From NCBI GenBank assembly GCA_030645235.1, contig JAUSMV010000030.1:372001-436000 (forward strand): 64,000 nt of DNA, in the 5' to 3' direction. Below the pieces are notes generated by a model. The model ran no database searches. It was not told where the DNA came from and saw only the letters and a program-made list of their open reading frames with translations. The stretch is from Parvibaculum sp. Lineage in GTDB: Bacteria > Pseudomonadota > Alphaproteobacteria > Parvibaculales > Parvibaculaceae. Shown here piece after piece: positions 1 through 9,030 of this stretch. Position numbers and translations under genes: made by a program. Numbering within the stretch: position 1 is the stretch's first letter; each line of letters begins with the position of its first letter.

Positions 1-223
1 AACCCACACACCACCCATAGTCAGATCACCCTGCCCCGCCCCCAATATTGCGGGCAGTTTAGGCGGTTCGTGAACGAATGACAAAGCCCTCCGTTTTTTA
101 GGGTCAACAGGTTCTTAAACAAATTTTGGCATAAGGAGATGTTGGGCATGTCCCGACTCCGCCTCGTCATGGGACAAAGCGGAAGGGCGGACCCCAGGCT
201 TCCAGAAGCGAAGCAGGATAGAT
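1..223. other. 5' intergenic region upstream of the methyltransferase
   Basis: No convincing gene lies here. A textbook Shine-Dalgarno AAGGAG at 133-138 precedes an ATG at 148 that opens a 54-codon frame (148-312) running out of frame into the methyltransferase gene. The methyltransferase itself has AGGA at about 213-216 before its ATG at 224. The rest shows no hairpin with a U-tract and no RNA gene. Confidence 0.5.
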
Positions 224-1528
224 ATGAGCGAAGGCGCGACCATAAACCTTGCGACAGTAGGCACCGCAGAACTCGAAGCGATGTCAACGCAGGTCTTTGC
301 TTCGTGCCTTGACGGGATGTCCGGCGAAGCTATCGCGCGCTTCAAGCGCCTGCGCAAATTGTCAGCGGCCCATCGCTCGGCGCTGCAAAAATATCTTGAT
401 GAGCATCCCGAAAAAATGCCCGGCGGCGAAGCGGCGGCTCCGGCGCCGAAAGCGGCCAAGGACAAGAAAGCTGCAAAGCCTGCGGCCAAAGCGGCCAAAG
501 GCAGCAAAGCAGCACCTGCGGCGGCGAAACCGGCAAAGCCCAGCGGCCCCTCGCCGCTTGACGGGATCACGAAACAAATGCGGGCCTGGTGGGTCGGTGT
601 GGCTGTCAAAGATCTCGAAGCTTACGACAAGGCAAAAGCCAAAGCCGCGAGTGCCAATGCGACAACCGACAAGGCCATCGAGGCGAAAAGCACGGGCAAG
701 CCGGTTGAGACCGTTCCCGAAAAAGAAATGCTGCCGACGCTGAACCGCGCGGAACTTCTCCAGATGATCTGGGGCGACGGGTTTGCACTGCCGGGCGGTA
801 AAGATTTTACAGCGAAGCTGATGACCGGCGTTGAACTCCCGAAGGGCGCGCCGCTACTCGATATCTCGGCCGGTCTCGGCGGCGGCACGAGCGCCATTGC
901 CACACAACTCAACGTTGTTGTCGAAGGCTATGAGACAGACCCGGATCTGGCCGAAGCCGGACAGAGCTGGACGACCGCCAAGGGCGTGCCGACCCATGCC
1001 TCAGTGATCTGCGCGGATCCTACGGTTCAGACGTTCACAGAGAAAACCTATAGCGCGATTTTTGCGCGCGAGACGCTCTTTACCATGCCGGATCGCAAGA
1101 AGCTGCTGGCCAATATTGTGCCTGCGCTGAAGCCGCTCGGCACGATTGTGCTCACCGATTTCATGCTGACCGACCGCAAATCCGGCATACCGGAAATAAA
1201 GGCCTGGCGCGACGCCGAGCCTGTGCGTCCCATGCCTTATACGGTTGACGAATATTCCGAGCTTCTGGACCAGAACAAGTTTTCGGTGCGGGCCTGCGAC
1301 GATTTGAGCACTGAATATATCGCCTTTATCCAAAGTGGCTGGAAAAGGCTGCATGCATACCTTCAAACCGCCAAATTTTCGCCCGAAACAGCAACTATGT
1401 TGATGAATGAAGGCAATGTCTGGTTGGCACGATGCAAGGCGCTGGAAAGCGGCCAGCTTCGGTTAATCAGCATAAAGGGTGCATTGCGCCCCGTGCGTTC
1501 AATGTCGGATGCGATGTCAACCCAGTGA
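224..1528 (+). CDS. SAM-dependent methyltransferase-like protein with Ala/Lys-rich linker
   Basis: A 434-residue protein with three parts. Residues 1-65 are helical and charged. Residues 70-108 form a low-complexity Ala/Lys/Pro segment. From about 165 there is a class I methyltransferase fold. The glycine motif I (LLDISAGLGGGTS, about 209-221) is followed by an acidic residue ending the next strand (GYETD), as expected for SAM binding. A later LTDFMLTD segment fits the motif III strand, but the substrate cannot be told. The start is set by AGGA seven bases before ATG 224. The C-terminal 60 residues (after about 375) are helical and outside the core fold. The linker resembles flexible lysine-rich tails that bind nucleic acid or acidic surfaces, which is inference. 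It stands alone on this strand. Confidence 0.75.
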   Translation: MSEGATINLATVGTAELEAMSTQVFASCLDGMSGEAIARFKRLRKLSAAHRSALQKYLDEHPEKMPGGEAAAPAPKAAKDKKAAKPAAKAAKGSKAAPAAAKPAKPSGPSPLDGITKQMRAWWVGVAVKDLEAYDKAKAKAASANATTDKAIEAKSTGKPVETVPEKEMLPTLNRAELLQMIWGDGFALPGGKDFTAKLMTGVELPKGAPLLDISAGLGGGTSAIATQLNVVVEGYETDPDLAEAGQSWTTAKGVPTHASVICADPTVQTFTEKTYSAIFARETLFTMPDRKKLLANIVPALKPLGTIVLTDFMLTDRKSGIPEIKAWRDAEPVRPMPYTVDEYSELLDQNKFSVRACDDLSTEYIAFIQSGWKRLHAYLQTAKFSPETATMLMNEGNVWLARCKALESGQLRLISIKGALRPVRSMSDAMSTQ

Positions 1529-1629
1529 TCCGGGTCGTAAACCGGACGTCTATAGACGAAAGAGACTCTATTCAGCGACCCGCGATTCAGATAGTACCTC
1601 CCCCGAGTGATGTGATCAGGACCGAGACC

Positions 1630-1803
1630 ATGAGCAACCAACCACAACAAGCGACACCGGCAGAGCCCCAATCGAGCCAACGCCGCATCGAACCGATTTT
1701 CGATGCGTCAGGCACGCTGCGCCATGTTTCAGGCGCACCGGGCAGCACCAGCGAGCCGACAAGCCGCAACAGCGACCGTCAGACGGGCTTTCAGCCGCGT
1801 TGA
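1630..1803 (+). CDS. Small hypothetical protein (57 aa)
   Basis: I do not recognise this frame. It would encode 57 residues rich in Gln, Ser, Pro and Arg (begins MSNQPQQATP, ends GFQPR), with no membrane segment and no cysteine, so it looks disordered. A longer version in the same frame reaches back to 1432 but overlaps the methyltransferase gene, so the ATG at 1630 is preferred. GGACCGAGACC upstream gives only a weak ribosome site. It converges on pssA, which ends at 1824. It could be a real small protein of this lineage or a chance frame. Confidence 0.35.
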   Translation: MSNQPQQATPAEPQSSQRRIEPIFDASGTLRHVSGAPGSTSEPTSRNSDRQTGFQPR

Positions 1804-1823
1804 TTTGATAAGCAGAGCCTGGA

Positions 1824-2669
1824 TCAGTCGATCGGAAGATTGTTGCTGACAGGTTCGACCACGGTTGCGGAGCGCAACATGTGATGGCGATGGCGCATGA
1901 TGCTGACCGGCAGGACAGCGAGATAGGCCAGCGCAATGGCGGTGAAGGCGTACCACGGATAGTTGAGTACCACCGCTGCAACAAACCCCACAAAGACCAA
2001 AATCGGCAGGACCATATCGCGCTCAATGCGCAGGCCCATGCGCTTGCCTGAGAAGGTCGGCACGCGGCTGACCATCAGGAACGCGACCGCAAAGCAATGG
2101 ATCGCGACGATGAGCGGCAGCGCCTTCAAAAATGACAGGCCGATGAAATCGAGATAGAGCGGCAGCATCACAATGAGCGCTCCGGCAGGCGCGGGCACGC
2201 CGGTAAAATAATTGGCCGACCATGCAGGCTTGTCAGGATCTTCGAGCGCGACGTTGAAGCGCGCGAGGCGGAGAGCGCAGCACACTGCATAACCCAGAAC
2301 AGCGATCCAGCCGATGCCGCCGATGGCGCTCAGGGTCCAGAGATAGAGCACGATGACGGGGGCGACGCCGAAATTCACAAAGTCGGTAAGGCTGTCGAGC
2401 TCGGCACCGAACTTTGATGTGCCTTTGAGAAAGCGGGCGACACGACCGTCAAGCGCGTCGAACACCGATGCGATGATGATGGCCGTGACGGCGGCTTCAA
2501 AGCGGCCTTCCAGCGCAAAGCGAATGGCCGTGAGGCCTGCGCAAAGTGCCAGCACGGTGAGCGCATTGGGGATCACGGTGCGGATGGGCATAGTGCCGAA
2601 GGCGCGCGAGCGGCGATTGGAGAAGGGCTTGTCGCCGTCTTGTCCGAAAGGAGGGAGTGATTTCGCCAT
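1824..2669 (-). CDS. pssA: CDP-diacylglycerol--serine O-phosphatidyltransferase
   Basis: Transfers a phosphatidyl group from CDP-diacylglycerol to L-serine, giving phosphatidylserine in the inner membrane. The CDP-alcohol phosphatidyltransferase signature D-x2-D-G-x2-A-R-x8-9-G-x3-D-x3-D is complete at about residues 71-96, including the catalytic last Asp. Several hydrophobic membrane segments follow, and the 281-residue length suits the short integral-membrane PssA type. A strong AAGGAG eight bases upstream fixes the ATG at 2669. It lies 56 bp downstream of psd on the same strand, so the two steps to phosphatidylethanolamine are probably co-transcribed, perhaps with the ABC exporter gene further upstream. 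Confidence 0.95.
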   Translation of the reverse strand: MAKSLPPFGQDGDKPFSNRRSRAFGTMPIRTVIPNALTVLALCAGLTAIRFALEGRFEAAVTAIIIASVFDALDGRVARFLKGTSKFGAELDSLTDFVNFGVAPVIVLYLWTLSAIGGIGWIAVLGYAVCCALRLARFNVALEDPDKPAWSANYFTGVPAPAGALIVMLPLYLDFIGLSFLKALPLIVAIHCFAVAFLMVSRVPTFSGKRMGLRIERDMVLPILVFVGFVAAVVLNYPWYAFTAIALAYLAVLPVSIMRHRHHMLRSATVVEPVSNNLPID

Positions 2670-2725
2670 AGCTGATCTCCTTCTTGCTCACTTGGGCTCG
2701 CGCTTTACTTACTTTGGCGCTTCAC

Positions 2726-3406
2726 TCAGATGTGGTGGGGCGCGTCGAGCAATTCATCGGCAAGCACTGTCTCACCGGCAATGGCCGTCTGGCCGAGCGC
2801 CACAAGCGGCACCGCACCTTCGGGCAGATAGACATCGAGGCGGCTGCCGAAGCGGATGAGGCCGTAGCGTTGACCGGCTTTCAATTCGTCACCCTCTTTA
2901 ACATCGCAAACGATGCGGCGGGCAACGAGGCCTGCGATCTGGACGACCACCACCTCGGACCCGTCGGCACGCTCGATGACCATGGAATTGCGCTCATTGT
3001 CGTCGGACGCTTTGTCGAGGCTGGCATTCAGAAACTGGCCCGGACGATAGGCGATGCGTTTGACGCGACCGGCAACGGGGGCGCGGTTCACGTGACAGTT
3101 GAAGACATTCATGAAAATGGTGACGCGGGTGCGGCGCATGTCGCCAAGACCGAGTTCCGGCGGGGGCGACGCCTCAGTGATGAGGTTCACAACGCCGTCA
3201 GCCGGGCTGATGATGAGCTTGTCGCGCTGGGGTGTGGCGCGATCAGGATCGCGGAAGAAATAGAGGCACCAGAGCGTGAGGATGACACCGATCCAACCCA
3301 GCGGCTGCCAGATCAGAAAGAGGACAAATGTGACGGCGGCAAAGATAATGGCGAAGCGGTGGCCCTCACGATGGATGGGCACGAGGATCGAGGTCAGGCT
3401 GTCCAT
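2726..3406 (-). CDS. psd: Phosphatidylserine decarboxylase proenzyme
   Basis: Decarboxylates phosphatidylserine to phosphatidylethanolamine. At 226 residues it is the short (PSD-A type) proenzyme. Two N-terminal hydrophobic segments (about 19-50) precede the FRDP motif and the catalytic region. The self-cleavage site that creates the pyruvoyl group is the Gly-Ser pair in LIRFGSRLD (about 187-188), close to the C-terminus as this family requires. The HVNRAP motif near 105-110 is typical of the family. The gene sits between the ABC exporter gene (57 bp upstream) and pssA (56 bp downstream), all on the minus strand, which suggests one transcript. Confidence 0.95.
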   Translation of the reverse strand: MDSLTSILVPIHREGHRFAIIFAAVTFVLFLIWQPLGWIGVILTLWCLYFFRDPDRATPQRDKLIISPADGVVNLITEASPPPELGLGDMRRTRVTIFMNVFNCHVNRAPVAGRVKRIAYRPGQFLNASLDKASDDNERNSMVIERADGSEVVVVQIAGLVARRIVCDVKEGDELKAGQRYGLIRFGSRLDVYLPEGAVPLVALGQTAIAGETVLADELLDAPHHI

Positions 3407-3463
3407 AAGTCCGGCTTCCGGTGATTTGTTATCGTTAGGGTCAGTCTAGACCTTTCGGTCCCG

Positions 3464-5359
3464 TCATGCATCCTCGGCGAGGGCCGAAGCTGCACTTTGT
3501 GTGCTCTTAAGGATTTCGAGGGCAGCGTCGGCCTCGCGCTGGCGGCTCCACATGGCGGCATATTTGCCCCCCTGTGCCAGCAGATCGTCGTGGCGGCCGC
3601 GCTCGGCGATGCGTCCATGATCGAGCACGATGATTTCGTCGGCATCGACCACGGTGGACAGACGATGCGCGATAATGAGCGTGGTGCGATTTTCGGAGAT
3701 GCGTTTCAGCTCCGCCTGGATTTCTTTTTCGGTATGGGTATCAAGCGCCGACGTCGCCTCGTCGAGAATGAGGATCGCCGGATTTTTTAAGATCGTGCGG
3801 GCGATGGCGACGCGCTGCTTCTCGCCGCCGGAAAGTTTCAACCCGCGTTCGCCGACAGCACTTTCATAACCGTTGGGAAGCCGCGCAATGAAACTGGCGA
3901 TCTGGGCCTGCGCGGCGGCGCTTTCGACTTCGGCGTCCGTCGCCTCGGGGCGGCCATAACGGATATTATAGCGGATGGTGTCATTGAACAGCACAGTGTC
4001 CTGCGGAACCATACCGACCGTTGCGCGGAGCGACTTTTGCGTCACGTCGCGGATGTCCTGACCGTCAATCAACACGCGGCCACCCGCGATGTCATAGAAG
4101 CGGAAGAGGATGCGCGAGATGGTGGATTTGCCTGCACCGGAAGGACCGACAATGGCCAGCGTCTTGCCAGCGGGGATGCGGAAGGACACATCGTTCAGGA
4201 TGTTGCGTTCTTTGTCGTAATGGAACGAGACATTCTCAAAGATGATCTCGCCGCCATGCGGATTGAGCGTGACGGCGTTGGGCGCATCCTGCACTTCGGA
4301 GGGAATGTGCAGCAGATCGAACATGGTTTCCATGTCGATCAAGGCCTGGCGGATTTCACGATAGACTGTGCCCAGCATGTTGAGCGGGACTGAAATCTGC
4401 GTGAAGTAAATGTTGATCATGGCAAAGTCACCGACCGACATGCGGCCCGCCACAACGTCAAAGGCGGACATGACCATCAGCGAAATCAAGCCGAGGGTCA
4501 GGATGGTATTTTGTCCGCCATTGAGCGTCGAAAGCGACGTCATGGTTTTGATCGCCGCTCTTTCATAGCGACGCATGGACGCGTCAAAGCGGGTTGCCTC
4601 AAACTCTTCGTTGCCGAAATATTTGACCGTCTCGAAATTCAGAAGACTGTCGATGGCTTTGCTGTTCGCTTCGGTATCGAGCGCATTCATCTGACGGTGG
4701 AAACGTGTACGCCATTCGGTGACCCCAAAGGTGAATACCATGTAGATGACGATGGTGACAGCGAGCACGGCGGCATAGCGCAGATCAAAATAGAGCGCGA
4801 AAATGCCGACGACGAAGGCAAGCTCGATGATCGTCGGAATGATGTTGAAAATCGAGAAGCGCAGCAGAAGATCAATCGCCTTGGTGCCGCGCTCGATGAC
4901 GCGGCTCAAGCCACCCGTGCGACGCTCCAGATGAAAGCGCAGCGACAGCGCATGGAGATGGCGGAAGGTTTCGAGCGCCAGCATGCGCACGGCATTCTGA
5001 CCCACCGGCGCAAAGACACCGTCGCGTATCTGATTGAGCCCGACCATAAGGATGCGAGCGAGGCCGTAAGCGAGAATGGCAAAGAGCGGCACGGCGACGG
5101 CGAGATGCGTCGGCGACACGGTGAGGCCGTTGATCGCGTCACGGTAGTAGAAGGGCGCATAGACGGTGATGAGCTTGGCCGCGACGAGGACCACGAGCGA
5201 AATCACCACACGGGCGCGCAGGTCCAAACGACCCACCGGCCAGAGATAAGGCGCAAGCGAGCGCAGCGTATCGAGACGCTTATGCTCCGCAGGCACTGCT
5301 CCCCCCGTCACCGGATGGGCGCCGCTCTCTGTGCCCCTGCCTGATTTCATTCCGCGCAT
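3464..5359 (-). CDS. ABC exporter, Atm1/HMT1-type half-transporter
   Basis: A 631-residue fused half-transporter. A six-helix membrane domain (about 45-345) precedes one nucleotide-binding domain. The ATPase domain shows Walker A GPSGAGKST (about 404), signature LSGGEKQR (about 509) and Walker B ILILDEATSALD just after it. Sequence style and length match the Atm1/ABCB7 family, which works as a homodimer and exports glutathione-linked sulfur species or metal-glutathione conjugates. The exact substrate cannot be read from the sequence. The start at 5359 is preferred, and a second in-frame ATG lies nine bases downstream. A hairpin at 5390-5422 separates it from the upstream LysM gene, so it probably heads a unit with psd and pssA. 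Confidence 0.88.
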   Translation of the reverse strand: MRGMKSGRGTESGAHPVTGGAVPAEHKRLDTLRSLAPYLWPVGRLDLRARVVISLVVLVAAKLITVYAPFYYRDAINGLTVSPTHLAVAVPLFAILAYGLARILMVGLNQIRDGVFAPVGQNAVRMLALETFRHLHALSLRFHLERRTGGLSRVIERGTKAIDLLLRFSIFNIIPTIIELAFVVGIFALYFDLRYAAVLAVTIVIYMVFTFGVTEWRTRFHRQMNALDTEANSKAIDSLLNFETVKYFGNEEFEATRFDASMRRYERAAIKTMTSLSTLNGGQNTILTLGLISLMVMSAFDVVAGRMSVGDFAMINIYFTQISVPLNMLGTVYREIRQALIDMETMFDLLHIPSEVQDAPNAVTLNPHGGEIIFENVSFHYDKERNILNDVSFRIPAGKTLAIVGPSGAGKSTISRILFRFYDIAGGRVLIDGQDIRDVTQKSLRATVGMVPQDTVLFNDTIRYNIRYGRPEATDAEVESAAAQAQIASFIARLPNGYESAVGERGLKLSGGEKQRVAIARTILKNPAILILDEATSALDTHTEKEIQAELKRISENRTTLIIAHRLSTVVDADEIIVLDHGRIAERGRHDDLLAQGGKYAAMWSRQREADAALEILKSTQSAASALAEDA

Positions 5360-5389
5360 CGTCCGAGCCTAAGCCATTCTCATGTGAAA

Positions 5390-5422
5390 CACCCCGCCAA
5401 AGCGATCTGCCTTGGCGGGGTG
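5390..5422 (-). terminator. Hairpin terminator after the LysM gene
   Basis: CACCCCGCCAA (5390-5400) and TTGGCGGGGTG (5412-5422) form an 11-bp perfect stem with an 11-nt loop. Read on the minus strand it follows the LysM gene stop by about 55 bases and is followed by a short TTT run. It lies just before the ABC exporter start codon, so it could also act as attenuation for that gene. Confidence 0.7.
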
Positions 5423-5476
5423 CCTCTTACATAAGCCTTCCGGATATTGACGCAAGTGCGTCAGATGGCTCCGGCC

Positions 5477-6439
5477 TTATTTCTGCGGGGTCTCAAATAC
5501 CTGTCCGGGATAAATGAGGTCCGGATCGCGGATTTGGTCCTTATTGGCTTCGTAAATGACCGTGTAGCTGAAGCCGGAGCCGTAGAGCTGGCGGGCGATG
5601 CCCCAGAGGTTGTTGCCGGGCTGGATCACAACCTGACCTTTTTTGAGGGCCGAAATGACGGCTCCCGGTTCGCCGCGCTCGAAGGGCAGTTCGATACGGG
5701 CGACGACTTTGCCAGCCTCATCCAGCTGATCGATTCGCATTGTGTATTGACCCGGTGCGATGGCGACTGTCGGGCGGAGTTCCCATTTGCCTGCATCGTT
5801 GGTCGTCGTGTCGCCGACCGCATTGCCGCCGACATAGACGCGGACACGGGCACCCGCATCAGACTTGCCTGCGATGATGAGATTGCCATTTTCGTCATAG
5901 TCCACGGATTCAAGAACAAGATTGCCCGCGTCAGCCGGTACGCCCGGACCTTGCAATACGCGGCTCGCCTTGCCTGCCTCGGACAGCACCACCAGCGCGG
6001 GCTTATCGCCCTGCGACGGTACAGAGACCGCGACCGATTGCGTGGACAGTTTCACCGAGCCGTCGGGGTTCGTGGCGCGTAGCGTGATCTGGTATTCGCC
6101 GGGTGCCAGCGGCTTATCAAGCACAGCCACCCATTCACCGTTGGCGTCGGCATTGGCGATGCTCACCACGTCGCCATTGGCCAGCACTTCAACCTTGGCA
6201 TCAGGCAGGGCGCGCCCCGCCGCCATGGTGGAGCCGTCACGCTCGACACGCACGATGTCGAAGGTGGGAATGGATTTGTCTTCGACAATGGTCTCTGCAC
6301 CCGGCACGGTCTGTTCGACGGCGGGCGGGGGTGTCGGTTCCGGCGCGGCCTGGCGGAACAAGAGGAACCAGGCTCCGATCAGGAGCGCCAGCACGGCGAC
6401 GGCCACACCCGCAATAATTCCAATCCCGTTATTTCTCAT
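5477..6439 (-). CDS. LysM-domain envelope protein with single N-terminal membrane anchor
   Basis: A 320-residue protein. One hydrophobic segment near the N-terminus (about 6-28) is followed by a Pro/Glu-rich stretch (31-45) and two beta-rich repeats with alternating Gly/Asp/Asn (about 60-130 and 150-240), which look like Ig-like or carboxypeptidase-regulatory modules. A C-terminal LysM domain of about 48 residues (GNNLWGIARQLYG, then IYPGQVFETP) ends the protein. LysM binds peptidoglycan, so the protein likely bridges the inner membrane and the cell wall. No catalytic residues are seen. It is probably a single-gene unit ending at the hairpin at 5390-5422. Assignment is firm for the architecture and open for the role. 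Confidence 0.85.
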   Translation of the reverse strand: MRNNGIGIIAGVAVAVLALLIGAWFLLFRQAAPEPTPPPAVEQTVPGAETIVEDKSIPTFDIVRVERDGSTMAAGRALPDAKVEVLANGDVVSIANADANGEWVAVLDKPLAPGEYQITLRATNPDGSVKLSTQSVAVSVPSQGDKPALVVLSEAGKASRVLQGPGVPADAGNLVLESVDYDENGNLIIAGKSDAGARVRVYVGGNAVGDTTTNDAGKWELRPTVAIAPGQYTMRIDQLDEAGKVVARIELPFERGEPGAVISALKKGQVVIQPGNNLWGIARQLYGSGFSYTVIYEANKDQIRDPDLIYPGQVFETPQK

Positions 6440-6605
6440 TACCCGACCTCATTACACAGTAAGACGTGCCAAGCCGGAACATCCGGCGGACAAGCGGTTC
6501 AATTATCCACTATCCTGCAATTACGGCACCATAATGAAATTCCAGATTCGGCGCTCCATTTGGTGAAATTATGTCTTTAGAAACGGCCCGAAACCGGACT
6601 TTTCC

Positions 6606-7154
6606 ATGAAACCTGCGAATGTTTGCGTCTATTGTGGCTCCAGCGACGGGGCCGATCCCACCACTCTGGAAGCGGCCACGCGCTTTGGTACCCTCCTTGC
6701 GGAGGCAGGCGTCGGCCTTGTCTATGGCGGGGCGAGCATCGGTGTTATGGGCGCGGTGGCGCGCGCCGTGATGGCAGGCGGCGGGACGGTGACGGGGGTG
6801 ATCCCCGAATTTCTGTCTAAAGCTGAAGTGAAGATGACGGGCCTCAGCGAGATGATCGTCACCCAATCGATGCATGAGCGGAAGCACATCATGTTTGAAC
6901 GGTCTGACGCTTTCGTGGCACTGCCCGGCGGCATAGGCACGCTGGAAGAGTTGATCGAAATGATGACATGGGCGCAGTTGGGGCGGCACAATCATCCGAT
7001 CATCATTGCCAATCTCAACGGCTTCTGGGATCCGCTGGTTGAATTGCTCGATCATATGATTAAAGCGAAATTCATGGCGTCGAGCATCCGCCGCTTTTAT
7101 GGCGTGGTTGACAAAGTCGAGGATATTCTGCCGCGCATTGAGGCAGCGCTATGA
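6606..7154 (+). CDS. LOG-family nucleotide 5'-monophosphate phosphoribohydrolase
   Basis: A 182-residue member of the LOG family (once annotated as lysine decarboxylase). It carries the hallmark PGGIGTLEE (about 106-114) and, earlier, the VYGGASIGVMG nucleotide-binding loop. Family members cleave the N-glycosidic bond of nucleotide monophosphates and can release cytokinin-type bases; bacterial housekeeping roles are nucleotide salvage. The Arg in RKHIMFERSDAFVAL before the motif matches the family. Its stop codon overlaps the start of the next gene (ATGA at 7151-7154), so translation of the fucosyltransferase gene is likely coupled to it. Confidence 0.9.
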   Translation: MKPANVCVYCGSSDGADPTTLEAATRFGTLLAEAGVGLVYGGASIGVMGAVARAVMAGGGTVTGVIPEFLSKAEVKMTGLSEMIVTQSMHERKHIMFERSDAFVALPGGIGTLEELIEMMTWAQLGRHNHPIIIANLNGFWDPLVELLDHMIKAKFMASSIRRFYGVVDKVEDILPRIEAAL

Positions 7155-8020
7155 GCGCGTATCGCACAGTTTATTTCACGGGCGACGGACGGCTCGGCAA
7201 TCAGCTTTTTCAGGCGGCGTTTCTCGACGGGTTCACAGAAGCGGGCGACAAGATTTACACGACGGGCATGGAGGAAATGCTCGAAGGGTTTGACTGGACG
7301 CGACCTGTTGTTGTGAACCGCAGAGACTCGCGCGCACATCAAAGCGCGAAACGCTGGATCAGGCGGTTGGGGCGGCTCGCGACGAAGCTCAGGCTTATTG
7401 ATGGTGTGAGCCAGCCGCGACAGATGTTTACGGTGGGGCGCGAAAGATATAAGGCGCATGGTGGCAGCGTTGAGCGCACGCGCGGGCTTCTGAGCTCGGT
7501 CCTTTATGTGGACAAGGGCTATTATCAGGATGCAGAACTGGCGAATACAGCGTCGTTCAAGTTGAAAGATGTGCATTGCCATGCGGCGCGGGATTTTCTG
7601 AGCACGTTGCCTGCGGGACCAAAAGCCTTTGTGCATGTGCGACGCGGTGACTATGCCAAATGGACGATCTTCGGACGCTCGCCGCTTTTGTCGCTCGATT
7701 ACTTCAAGCGCGGGATGGAGGCGATCCGCGCGCACGCGCCGGACGTCCAATTCATTTTAATCAGCGATGATGTGAACACCGTCGCACCGACGCTTGAGGG
7801 TGTCCGTGTTTTTCGTGGTGCGAATGTGTATGAAGATTTCGGTATGATGACACTGTGCGACGGCGGCGTTATTTCTAATTCCACTTTGTCATGGTGGGGT
7901 GGATTTTTCTGCCGCCGTGCGCTGCCTGTGATTTCGCCCAAGGGATTTCTCGCCCACGGGTTGGGCATTGAATATCCTGTTGGCATCACAGCAAAATGGA
8001 TGACAGTGATTGAAGCCTAA
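7151..8020 (+). CDS. Alpha-1,2-fucosyltransferase-like glycosyltransferase (GT11)
   Basis: A 289-residue protein with the GT11 landmarks. The N-terminal GDGRLGNQLFQAAF motif binds the donor. HVRRGDY (about 160-166) is the signature shared by alpha-1,2 and alpha-1,6 fucosyltransferases. The C-terminal SNSTLSWWGGFF (about 240-251) is characteristic of the family. It would transfer fucose (or a related 6-deoxyhexose) from the GDP-sugar to a cell-surface glycan in the cytoplasm. No GDP-fucose synthesis or other glycan genes are nearby, so the acceptor is unknown. It overlaps the LOG gene by four bases and its stop overlaps the convergent RarD gene stop by four bases. Confidence 0.85.
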   Translation: MSAYRTVYFTGDGRLGNQLFQAAFLDGFTEAGDKIYTTGMEEMLEGFDWTRPVVVNRRDSRAHQSAKRWIRRLGRLATKLRLIDGVSQPRQMFTVGRERYKAHGGSVERTRGLLSSVLYVDKGYYQDAELANTASFKLKDVHCHAARDFLSTLPAGPKAFVHVRRGDYAKWTIFGRSPLLSLDYFKRGMEAIRAHAPDVQFILISDDVNTVAPTLEGVRVFRGANVYEDFGMMTLCDGGVISNSTLSWWGGFFCRRALPVISPKGFLAHGLGIEYPVGITAKWMTVIEA

Positions 8021-8949
8021 GCCGCTGCCACACGGCGCTCTCGCCACCATGTATCAAGCGTGAAGATAGCAAGGCCCGTCCAGATGAGCGCGAAGGTGAT
8101 CATCTGACCGTGACCCAGCGGCTCGCCGTAAACCCAGACAGCAATCGAGAATGACGTGGTGGGTACGAGATATTGGAGAAGCCCCAATGTCGTCATGCGG
8201 ATGCGCTGCGCGCCATAGGTAAAGAGAAACAGTGGCAGCGTCGTCATGGGACCGGTGAGCACGAGCAATATGCCAGTGAGCGGCGTTGACGGCACGATGC
8301 TCGCGCCTGTGCCAGCAATCCATGCAAGGTAAGCAAGACCAAAGGGCGTGATGAACAGCATCTCGATAAAGAGACCGTCGAGCGCGTCAATCTTGATAGT
8401 CTTTTTCAGATAGCCGTAGCCTGCGAAGCTCACCGCCAGAAACAACGAAATCCACGGCACGAAGCCGAGCGCCACGGTGAAATAGAGTACGCCCAATGCA
8501 GCGAGCACGATGGCAGCGCCTTGCGCACGCGACAGACGCTCGCCGAGGACGACGACACCGATGAGGACACTCATCAGCGGATTGATGAAATAGCCAAGGC
8601 TTGTTTCAAGAATGCGGCCGGAATTGACCGCCCAGATAAAGACGAGCCAGTTGCTGCCAATGATAGTGGCCGTGATGAAGAAGAGGCCCATTGTACGGGG
8701 CTCTCGCAGCACGGCCATGAGCTGCGCTTTGCGGTCGAAGGCGATGACGAGACCGACAAGGAGGAGCAGACTCCATGCGGCGCGGTGGGCAAGAATTTCA
8801 AAGGCGGGAACCGCCGCGAGCTGGCGGTAATACATCACCGACAGACCCCAGATGAGATAGCCGCTGCCTGCGGCTATGCTACCGAGCATGGCTTGTCTGC
8901 GGAATTCTGTTTCGGTGGGCGACGGGACGGATGGGGAAGGTTCAGACAT
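8017..8949 (-). CDS. rarD: RarD-type EamA/DMT permease
   Basis: A 310-residue integral membrane protein with about ten hydrophobic segments arranged as two EamA halves. The opening after a short polar tail (GSGYLIWGLSVMYYRQL) is typical of the RarD subfamily of drug/metabolite transporters. The transported compound is not known for most members; the Escherichia coli name comes from chloramphenicol sensitivity in overexpression work. The start MSEPSPSVPS at 8949 gives a 20-residue polar tail before the first helix. It converges on the fucosyltransferase gene with a 4-bp stop overlap and has no obvious functional partner here. Confidence 0.88.
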   Translation of the reverse strand: MSEPSPSVPSPTETEFRRQAMLGSIAAGSGYLIWGLSVMYYRQLAAVPAFEILAHRAAWSLLLLVGLVIAFDRKAQLMAVLREPRTMGLFFITATIIGSNWLVFIWAVNSGRILETSLGYFINPLMSVLIGVVVLGERLSRAQGAAIVLAALGVLYFTVALGFVPWISLFLAVSFAGYGYLKKTIKIDALDGLFIEMLFITPFGLAYLAWIAGTGASIVPSTPLTGILLVLTGPMTTLPLFLFTYGAQRIRMTTLGLLQYLVPTTSFSIAVWVYGEPLGHGQMITFALIWTGLAIFTLDTWWRERRVAAA

Positions 8950-9030
8950 CGGAAAGCGCTTTCAATCGTCGGGTCCCCGTGTGTGCTCCGGAAAGCGGAG
9001 CGTCACACGAGGATCGGCGCTCTGCTTAGA

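Noticed and set aside
4511-5344. Plus-strand frame opposite the ABC exporter gene
   Set aside because: Highly charged shadow frame; the real gene on the other strand has complete motifs.
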